A stretch of DNA of 37,559 nt from a virus. Location: the IMG/VR virus record IMGVR_UViG_3300030406_001777, positions 1 to 37,559 of that record; one strand, given 5' to 3'. How positions within the stretch are numbered: position 1 is the stretch's first letter; every line of letters begins with the position of its first letter. Positions 33,981-37,559 of the stretch are shown in pieces. Position numbers and translations under genes: made by a program. The notes under the pieces are model-generated. The model had not been told where the DNA came from and made no database searches. It was given only the letters and a program-made list of their open reading frames with translations.

Positions 33981-34151
33981 TTACTTAAGCACTCTTTTTC
34001 TTACGTCTTCTGCATAAAGCATGAGGTGCTTGTACTCAGTTGACCTCATTAACTTGGCTCTCTGCGATGACTCTAGTGTTTCGATAGCATAGATAAGCTT
34101 TTGTGCTCTCATTGCTAGCTCTTGCAATCGTTCTCCGATTGTTACTTGCAT
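33981..34151 (-). CDS. Small helical protein upstream of AAA+ gene (56 residues)
   Basis: ATG 34151 with AAAGGAGAAC just upstream gives MQVTIGERLQELAMRAQKLI and ends with RKRVLK. The protein looks like one or two amphipathic helices rich in Arg, Lys and Leu. It lies ten bases before the AAA+ gene. No family recognised. Confidence 0.72.
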   Translation of the reverse strand: MQVTIGERLQELAMRAQKLIYAIETLESSQRAKLMRSTEYKHLMLYAEDVRKRVLK

Positions 34152-34195
34152 AATGTTCTCCTTTCTTTGAACAAGTTTAGCATAATGTGCACAAG

Positions 34196-34489
34196 TTACA
34201 CAAGATACTCGTCAGATGATTCTGACTTCTGTTCTGCAACTGGTTGAGTCGCAGGCTCAGCTTTAGCTTTAGCTTTGGGTTTCTTAGGTGCAGGCTGTGC
34301 TGCAGGCTTAGTGTAACCCATAGGCTTGTTGTAGTTGTCTTGCAAAATCTTGTTTGCATCCAACTCGTTGTTTGTACAAACTTGTTTGAGTTCGTACCAA
34401 GATGTCGTGCTAGGTAACTCCATACCTAATCCGTTAAGGTAGTTGATTACAACTGCCCTCTTCTCTTGTTTCTTAACCGATAGCCACAT
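34196..34489 (-). CDS. Small protein with Lys/Pro/Ala tail
   Basis: The 97-residue protein has a folded N-terminus (residues 1-56, starting MWLSVKKQEKRAVV) and a disordered tail (57-97) built on Ala, Lys and Pro (KPAAQPAPKKPKAKAKAE). AAAGGAGAAAC precedes the ATG. It follows an AT-rich palindrome in the operon. The tail resembles nucleic-acid-binding tails. Function unknown. Confidence 0.7.
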   Translation of the reverse strand: MWLSVKKQEKRAVVINYLNGLGMELPSTTSWYELKQVCTNNELDANKILQDNYNKPMGYTKPAAQPAPKKPKAKAKAEPATQPVAEQKSESSDEYLV

Positions 34490-34512
34490 TGTTTCTCCTT
34501 TCTGCTACTTGG

Positions 34513-34556
34513 TTATTTAATTTATTTATTCATATAAATATGAATAAATTAAATAA
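34513..34556. repeat. AT-rich palindrome upstream of the 97-residue gene
   Basis: A 19-base arm at 34538-34556 (ATATGAATAAATTAAATAA) pairs with the sequence before it (34513-34535), which has one extra 4-base unit, around a two-base loop. It is followed by AAGCGA. A similar palindrome with the same AAGCGA flank lies at 35780-35825. It may be a promoter, operator or mRNA structure. Confidence 0.7.
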
Positions 34557-34582
34557 GCGATACGATGTGTACGTATCATGAC

Positions 34583-34726
34583 TCATTCTTGCTCCTCTAC
34601 TATGTCGTAAGCATTATCAGGTATATCCTCTTTATCCCAAACAAAACTATCGGTATAACCAATGTTGCTACATTCATTGCAAGTCGGACATTCATCACAT
34701 TTTTGTTTGTACCAATATTTAATCAT
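34583..34726 (-). CDS. Small Cys-rich protein (47 residues)
   Basis: AAGGAGCAAG lies before ATG 34726, whose first bases overlap the previous stop. The protein is MIKYWYKQKC followed by a regular cysteine array C-x2-C-x2-C-x2-C (C10, C13, C16, C19), then an acidic tail. The spacing recalls zinc or iron-sulfur binding sites. Function unknown. Confidence 0.65.
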   Translation of the reverse strand: MIKYWYKQKCDECPTCNECSNIGYTDSFVWDKEDIPDNAYDIVEEQE

Positions 34727-35055
34727 TCTTGCTCCTTATCTTGGAAAGTTATTGCTTTACTCAGGGGTTCAGGCTTTTTTTCAAACAGAGTGTAATTCCA
34801 TGCCTTTTGGTTGCAGGTTTCAATATCAACCTCATCGTACTCAGGGTCAATATGTTTCCATGTACCATCTGAATTTTTTACCCAACCATCTTGCCCATCC
34901 ACAACTTGCTCGCTATCAAGCCAACCATCAGAGTCATCTAACGCACAGAAATATGCGTACATTTCTCGTTGTGTCTGAAACGTTCTGTTAACACTTACTT
35001 CTTTATCGTTGCCAAAGACAACCGATACAACGTATTCTTTACCAAGCCAACTCAT
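34723..35055 (-). CDS. Acidic protein of unknown function (110 residues)
   Basis: Starts MSWLGKEYVVSVVFGND and is predicted alpha/beta with a highly acidic middle (residues 40-80, many Asp and Glu). AAAGGAGAAC precedes the ATG, which overlaps the preceding stop (ATGA). Acidic proteins encoded early by phages often mimic DNA or bind host proteins, but nothing here proves it. Confidence 0.7.
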   Translation of the reverse strand: MSWLGKEYVVSVVFGNDKEVSVNRTFQTQREMYAYFCALDDSDGWLDSEQVVDGQDGWVKNSDGTWKHIDPEYDEVDIETCNQKAWNYTLFEKKPEPLSKAITFQDKEQE

Positions 35056-35195
35056 TTTTGTTCTCCTTTCGTTGTAATAGCAATCAGCTCGTCTATGTAC
35101 TCAAGGAACTTATCGTCCCCTAATTCTACAAGCCTATCCCTGTATATTTTTGCAATTGTTGTGCCCTGTTTCCAGAAATCACTTAGTTCTGCCAC
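35052..35195 (-). CDS. Small protein with GTG start (47 residues)
   Basis: GTG 35195 with AAAGGAGAAC five bases upstream opens MAELSDFWKQGTTIAKI, a mostly helical 47-residue protein. The stop overlaps the next start (ATGA). Family unknown; the ribosome site is as good as those of the neighbouring genes. Confidence 0.7.
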   Translation of the reverse strand: MAELSDFWKQGTTIAKIYRDRLVELGDDKFLEYIDELIAITTKGEQK

Positions 35196-35225
35196 GTTGT
35201 TCTCCTTTCGTTAGTTTCGTGGTAA

Positions 35226-35333
35226 ATAGGGCAGAGGGAAATGCTCCTCTATGCGACAGTTCCTGCCAGTTATAGCGATGCAATCCTTTCGGAATAGGCA
35301 CCACAAGTCCACACTTCAATCAGTCTGCCCTAT
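35226..35333 (-). ncRNA. 108-nt multi-branched RNA structure in early operon leader
   Basis: In leftward RNA a 10-bp closing stem is formed by ATAGGGCAGA and TCTGCCCTAT (both ends exact). Inside it four hairpins can form: AAGT/ACTT; GGTGC/GCATC with a GAAA tetraloop on top; GGCAG/CTGTC; and AGAGG/CCTCT. Two of the inner stems use G-U pairs that would be mismatches on the other strand, which supports RNA made leftward. It lies between the 126-residue and 47-residue genes. I cannot match it to a known riboswitch or ribozyme. Confidence 0.6.
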
Positions 35334-35386
35334 GATATAGTGAGCAGTTTAGTGTCATGCTCAGGACATCCAAGGAGGTTCAAGGC

Positions 35387-35767
35387 TTACGTAAGGTGCT
35401 CCCACCTGCTGTAAGCATCGTTAGATATCGTGTCCTTGTCTAGTTGAGCCACCTCTTCAGGTGTCATCTGTTCGCCATCATCGTAGATATCGCTGAACCT
35501 TGTGTCAGCTACAATCTTCCCATTCTGCATGGTAGGGTCAAAGTCATTTGCAAACTCTACGATATCTTTGACCCCACCAGTGTAGGGAGCAATGTCGGTG
35601 TTGGACAATGCCCAAGCTAACTCCATGCTGTGATATTGTGCTTTGTCTAGCTCTCGCCTAGTTTCCAAAGCCTCTTGTAAGTCCACACCAAGTTGCAGAT
35701 ACTCGTCTGTGCTGATGAAGACTTCGTTGTTGTTGTCGTTGTTTTGGTTGTTAGTTGGTCTAACCAT
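35387..35767 (-). CDS. First gene of the early operon: acidic protein, unknown
   Basis: The 126-residue protein has an Asn-rich start (NNQNNDNNNE) and strongly acidic composition (many Asp and Glu, few Lys and Arg). It is the first gene downstream of the promoter at 35908-35936. AAGGAGCAGGA precedes the ATG. Early, acidic, small phage proteins often target host enzymes. Function unknown. Confidence 0.72.
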   Translation of the reverse strand: MVRPTNNQNNDNNNEVFISTDEYLQLGVDLQEALETRRELDKAQYHSMELAWALSNTDIAPYTGGVKDIVEFANDFDPTMQNGKIVADTRFSDIYDDGEQMTPEEVAQLDKDTISNDAYSRWEHLT

Positions 35768-35779
35768 TCCTGCTCCTTA

Positions 35780-35825
35780 TTATCTTTATTCATTATTCAT
35801 TATCTTTGATAATGAATAAAGATAA
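35780..35825. repeat. AT-rich palindrome in leader of the first early gene
   Basis: TTATTCATTATC (35793-35804) pairs perfectly with GATAATGAATAA (35808-35819), and TTATCTTTATTCA (35780-35792) can alternatively pair with the 13 bases at 35813-35825. The flank TAAGCGA is shared with the palindrome at 34513-34556. Confidence 0.7.
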
Positions 35826-35831
35826 GCGACC

Positions 35832-35852
35832 CGTGCGTACGTGTAACGCACG
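35832..35852. other. Hairpin CGTGCGT/ACGCACG in early leader
   Basis: Seven perfect pairs around a 7-nt loop (ACGTGTA), within the transcribed leader of the early operon. Confidence 0.6.
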
Positions 35853-35863
35853 CATTCATAAAC

Positions 35864-35872
35864 ACGATGCGT
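35864..35872. promoter_or_regulatory. ACGATGCGT motif, copy downstream of the early promoter
   Basis: The 9-base motif ACGATGCGT occurs here and again at 35936-35944, one on each side of the promoter at 35908-35936. The extended forms are ACACGATGCGTACAT and CAACGATGCGTGTAT. The arrangement suggests a repressor or activator site. A related ACGATGTGTAC lies at 34563. Confidence 0.45.
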
Positions 35873-35907
35873 ACATGATTAGCAAGTCTTGTTACATTCT
35901 ATCTATA

Positions 35908-35936
35908 ATTTTATCATCTTGCGTCCATGATTGCAA
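35908..35936 (-). promoter_or_regulatory. Promoter of the leftward early operon
   Basis: On the minus strand, TTGCAA (35936-35931) and TAAAAT (35913-35908) are separated by 17 bases, a good sigma-70 type promoter. Transcription should begin near 35901, giving a leader of about 135 nt before the 126-residue gene. An ACGATGCGT motif abuts the -35 box. Confidence 0.65.
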
Positions 35937-35944
35937 CGATGCGT
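35936..35944. promoter_or_regulatory. ACGATGCGT motif, copy upstream of the early promoter
   Basis: Second exact copy of the motif, overlapping the -35 box by one base, 72 bases from the first copy. Confidence 0.45.
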
Positions 35945-36051
35945 GTATCTTTATCTTCCCTTATTTTCCCCCGTCTTCCCGGTGCTGCGTACACAATAAT
36001 TTTGCGTTGTAGCGATTTCGTTGTGGTTCGCCCCTCGCTGTCGGGATTTAA

Positions 36052-36067
36052 ACGAATACCCTACAAC
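36052..36067 (-). repeat. 16-bp inverted repeat, left arm
   Basis: ACGAATACCCTACAAC is the exact reverse complement of 37220-37235. A related direct-strand copy (15 of 18 bases identical to 37218-37235) lies at 36004-36021, so this short region contains an imperfect inverted repeat as well. It contains the recurring CCCTAC motif. Confidence 0.8.
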
Positions 36068-36106
36068 TTAGAATATAGATCTCGCTTTGCGAGTTCTATA
36101 TTCTAA
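36068..36106. other. Long hairpin, 12-bp stem plus 5-bp tip
   Basis: TTAGAATATAGA pairs perfectly with TCTATATTCTAA; after one T-T mismatch the tip CTCGC/GCGAG closes a TTT loop. It is non-coding and lies between the early promoter and the upstream terminator. Its role is unknown; a regulator site or small RNA element is possible. Confidence 0.75.
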
Positions 36107-36180
36107 TCTCAACAAAGACTGGCGATAATTATGCCACCCCTACGCAAGCGATAGTTGGATTTCCACCAGATTCCGACCAT

Positions 36181-36219
36181 AAAAAAAGGGCTAGGCTGGA
36201 AGAACCAACCTAACCCTTT
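36181..36219 (-). terminator. Rho-independent terminator of the 36394-36725 genes
   Basis: Read leftward, the hairpin is AAAGGGTTAGGTTGG, TTCTT, CCAGCCTAGCCCTTT, a 15-bp stem if two G-U pairs are counted, followed by seven T. The G-U pairs exist only in this direction, so it ends leftward transcription after the small gene at 36227, eight bases upstream. Confidence 0.88.
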
Positions 36220-36226
36220 GAACAAG

Positions 36227-36394
36227 CTAACAATCATTGTCGATGATTTCAATGTAAGCAACATTTAAACCCTCTTGACGCATGTCTGCAAAGGCTTGTT
36301 CTTTAGCAAGCTTATCTAACCTAGCCTGCTTTATCTGCTCTTGTGCGTCTGCCAGCAGATTGGCATCTATTTTGATGTACTTAGGCTGAGACAA
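36227..36394 (-). CDS. Small protein with TTG start (55 residues)
   Basis: TTG 36394 has AAAGGAG seven bases upstream, and the 55-residue frame runs to a stop just before the terminator. It begins MSQPKYIKIDANLLAD and is a helix rich in Gln, Lys and Ala, ending IEIIDNDC. It overlaps the preceding zinc-finger gene by 14 bases. Function unknown. A TTG start is unusual, but the ribosome site and the downstream terminator support it. Confidence 0.6.
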   Translation of the reverse strand: MSQPKYIKIDANLLADAQEQIKQARLDKLAKEQAFADMRQEGLNVAYIEIIDNDC

Positions 36395-36725
36395 TCTTGG
36401 CTCCTTTCTTAACTAGAGCAGATACAGCTTTTTTATTAGCCTTACACCAGTTCTTTTGTTTATGACCAGTGCCATAATCATTTGAAAAGCCTTTTGCAGT
36501 CTGGAATGTTCTACCACACCTCGAACATGCGTAACTATGTTTGTTTCTACCGTGTTTGATAGGGCTTTTCAACTTCATCAATTCCATGACATCTAGCTTT
36601 TTAGGCTTGTCAACTAATGTCTCGGCTGACATACCTTGTAACCTGATAGCGTCTACAATTGCTGAAGTAATAGTCGCAACCATTTCTTCATTCATAACTG
36701 CTTGTTGTTTTTTTGAGTTAGCCAT
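36381..36725 (-). CDS. Zinc-finger protein, possible DNA-binding regulator
   Basis: The 114-residue protein has an N-terminal helical region (1-55) and a C-terminal finger C67-x2-C70 ... H88-x5-C94 in a basic context (YACSRCGRTF). AAGGAGAAAT precedes the ATG. It is the first leftward gene next to the structured region, which is a good place for an early regulator or origin-binding protein. No promoter upstream could be assigned with confidence. Confidence 0.72.
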   Translation of the reverse strand: MANSKKQQAVMNEEMVATITSAIVDAIRLQGMSAETLVDKPKKLDVMELMKLKSPIKHGRNKHSYACSRCGRTFQTAKGFSNDYGTGHKQKNWCKANKKAVSALVKKGAKIVSA

Positions 36726-36856
36726 ATATTTCTCCTTGGCTTGTTTATAAGAGAAAATCTCTCTATGTTTTTGTGCTATAGCATGCTGAAGTCAACAACA
36801 CCCCAAGCTGGAGGCTTGCGAGCTTTTGCCGAACGTGCGTTCTTCACGCTCGTGAG

Positions 36857-36883
36857 TTCTGTCTTCAGATAGAGAAGACAGAA
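36857..36883. other. 10-bp perfect hairpin
   Basis: TTCTGTCTTC pairs with GAAGACAGAA around AGATAGA. Confidence 0.75.
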
Positions 36884-36961
36884 TCGGTTGTTTACCAGTA
36901 TGCTAAGCTAAGAAAACAGAGAGAGAACGCCAACCTGCGTAAGGTTGATGCCACTTAACAG

Positions 36962-36982
36962 GTGTCACATCTCGTGTGACAC
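36962..36982. other. 8-bp perfect hairpin
   Basis: GTGTCACA pairs with TGTGACAC around TCTCG. Confidence 0.72.
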
Positions 36983-37023
36983 GAACTACGATAATGTTAC
37001 GACTAGAACGAGCAGGGATTACT

Positions 37024-37040
37024 AAGGGATTCTATCCCTT
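37024..37040. other. 7-bp hairpin with 3-nt loop
   Basis: AAGGGAT, TCT, ATCCCTT. Confidence 0.65.
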
Positions 37041-37048
37041 GGTTCGTC

Positions 37049-37066
37049 TGGGGGACGAGACCCCCA
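37049..37066. other. GC-rich hairpin TGGGGG/CCCCCA
   Basis: Six perfect pairs around ACGAGA, followed directly by CCATGG. Confidence 0.65.
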
Positions 37067-37104
37067 CCATGGGCTGACGAGGGGGTTGAGAGCCCAACGG
37101 CTAG

Positions 37105-37129
37105 GTTGCACGCTATCTCTGCGTGCAAC
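37105..37129. other. 9-bp perfect hairpin
   Basis: GTTGCACGC pairs with GCGTGCAAC around TATCTCT, one base before the three-way junction. Confidence 0.78.
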
Positions 37130-37130
37130 T

Positions 37131-37197
37131 GAACATAAGCAGGGGGCTACGCAAGTGCGTAGATCCCCTACACGGACGCAAGATGCGTCTTATGTTC
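37131..37197. ncRNA. Three-way-junction RNA-like element
   Basis: GAACATAAG (37131-37139) and CTTATGTTC (37189-37197) close two inner hairpins. The first is AGGGG, one bulged G, CTACGC, AAGT, GCGTAG, AT, CCCCT (37141-37169). The second is GACGCA, AGA, TGCGTC (37175-37189). Nearly all 67 bases are accounted for by perfect pairs, which is far beyond chance. It is not a tRNA by its loops and lacks a T-arm. The strand is not determined by the pairing. Confidence 0.65.
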
Positions 37198-37219
37198 ACA
37201 CTAGTGCTAGCCGTAGGGC

Positions 37220-37235
37220 GTTGTAGGGTATTCGT
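37220..37235 (+). repeat. 16-bp inverted repeat, right arm
   Basis: GTTGTAGGGTATTCGT is the exact reverse complement of 36052-36067 and lies next to another GTAGGG copy at 37213. Confidence 0.8.
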
Positions 37236-37327
37236 ATATGTTATGGTGGTACTCAGCGTGCTGAAACCCTACGTTGCACTTAGGGGACTATAGGGGTGTA
37301 TGTGTGTACCCGTGCTATACGCTAGTA

Positions 37328-37350
37328 GTACGTTCTACGTCCTAACGTAC
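37328..37350. other. 7-bp perfect hairpin near terminase promoter
   Basis: GTACGTT pairs with AACGTAC around CTACGTCCT. Confidence 0.62.
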
Positions 37351-37371
37351 CCCCTACTCTCTAAAGAAAAA

Positions 37372-37393
37372 GAATATATATAAATATATATTC
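37372..37393. repeat. AT-rich palindrome
   Basis: GAATATATAT, AA, ATATATATTC is a perfect palindrome just upstream of the terminase promoter. Such DNA melts easily, as at origins and some promoters. Confidence 0.7.
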
Positions 37394-37418
37394 CAAAAAG
37401 AAAGGTCTCTCTCCCCCA

Positions 37419-37448
37419 TTGACAGAGCTGTTTTTTTTGCGATATTAT
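37419..37448 (+). promoter_or_regulatory. Promoter of the rightward virion operon
   Basis: Perfect -35 TTGACA (37419-37424) and -10 TATTAT (37443-37448) are 18 bases apart. The predicted transcription start is about 37455, next to the ATG at 37456, so the mRNA would be leaderless. There is no Shine-Dalgarno sequence before this ATG, unlike nearly all other genes here. Confidence 0.8.
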
Positions 37449-37455
37449 GCTCTTT

Positions 37456-37559
37456 ATGGCAGATAACAACAACCCATACAGGCAATCAACTAGAAGACTC
37501 AGACCTCAAGGTAAAACCTCCAAGAGGTTATCTAGCCTGACACCTGATGGTCTACGCAA
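37456..37559 (+). CDS. terS: Terminase small subunit, 5' end (continues at position 1)
   Basis: ATG GCA GAT AAC at 37456 opens the frame that continues through the 77-base overlap into the gene at 1-627. The protein starts MADNNNPYRQSTRRLR. An in-frame ATG at 37447 overlaps the -10 box and is unlikely to be in the transcript. Confidence 0.72.
   Translation, partial: MADNNNPYRQSTRRLRPQGKTSKRLSSLTPDGLR
37483..37559. repeat. Direct terminal repeat (right copy)
   Basis: Identical to positions 1-77; the two copies represent one sequence in the circular genome. Confidence 0.93.

Larger units (their letters stand above)
36726..37455. other. Highly structured non-coding divergent region
   Basis: About 730 bases separate the leftward zinc-finger gene from the rightward terminase. 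I find no gene, but there are at least eight perfect stem-loops, four CCCTAC-type motifs in direct orientation or reversed near 37166-37357, an AT-rich palindrome at 37372 and the terminase promoter at 37419. It could hold the replication origin, the packaging site or small RNAs. Confidence 0.65.

Noticed and set aside
34530-34586. 18-residue frame with a good ribosome site (MSHDTYTSYRLF...)
   Set aside because: Too short to defend; it runs into the AT-rich palindrome. It could be a leader peptide, but there is no further support.
35806-36012. 68-residue open frame on the plus strand in the early leader
   Set aside because: It reverses the early promoter and leader, has no ribosome site, and its composition (many Cys, His and Ser) does not look like a protein.
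37041-37070. tRNA-like ending CCCCCACCA near a GGTTCG
   Set aside because: No acceptor, D or T arms could be placed on either strand, and the hairpins found are perfect stem-loops with the wrong loop sizes for a tRNA.
36052-37235. The 16-bp inverted repeat as ends of a mobile element
   Set aside because: There is no transposase between the arms and no target-site duplication is visible; the enclosed genes look native.
36726-37330. CRISPR array
   Set aside because: The stem-loops differ from one another and there is no regular repeat and spacer length.

Overview
The window is an essentially complete genome of a tailed, podovirus-like bacteriophage. The first 77 bases are repeated exactly as the last 77 bases, so the contig is circular, or circularly permuted, with about 37,482 unique bases. 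The small terminase gene runs across the artificial ends. The DNA is moderately AT-rich. Almost every gene has a good Shine-Dalgarno sequence of the AAGGAG type, and the visible promoters look like sigma-70 promoters, so the host is a bacterium. I infer an aquatic, probably marine, host range from the kinds of tail fibre and small basic proteins present, but no gene fixes the host. There is no integrase, repressor, tRNA, CRISPR array or insertion sequence.

Right-going (plus strand) virion half, 37456 through the junction to 27101: small and large terminase, portal, a small linker protein, an 877-residue protein with 11-residue helical repeats, a 1981-residue protein that is probably an internal or ejection protein, scaffold, major capsid protein, several small head or neck proteins, two tail proteins that each carry a carbohydrate-binding-like jelly-roll domain, a long fibre with a duplicated segment, and a beta-propeller tail-tip protein. 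These are followed by a cassette of tiny, very basic proteins, small membrane proteins, and a zinc-ribbon protein. Two strong hairpin terminators close this unit at about 27157-27251. There is no tape measure, tube or sheath gene, which fits a short tail.

Left-going (minus strand) early half, 36725 down to 27288: two small genes (one a zinc-finger protein) with their own terminator at 36181-36219. A second long operon starts from a sigma-70-like promoter at 35908-35936. It holds acidic and small Cys-rich proteins, a MoxR/CobS-type AAA+ ATPase next to a CobT-like von Willebrand A (VWA) protein, a DnaJ-type zinc-finger protein, a RecT-like annealing protein with an extra C-terminal domain, a DnaC-like helicase loader, and a PD-(D/E)XK nuclease resembling Holliday junction resolvases. 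No polymerase, primase, replicative helicase or RNA polymerase is visible, so the phage probably recruits the host replisome through the DnaC-like loader and recombines with RecT plus the nuclease. No lysis enzyme is recognisable.

Non-coding DNA is unusually structured. The divergent region 36726-37455 is packed with perfect hairpins, including a three-way junction of 67 nt, ahead of a near-consensus promoter that fires almost at the terminase start codon. The early operon leader regions 35768-36174 and 35196-35386 also hold strong structures; one 108-nt element folds into a multi-branched RNA. Repeated CCCTAC motifs and a 16-bp inverted repeat link these regions and make them candidates for the replication origin, the packaging site or small RNAs.
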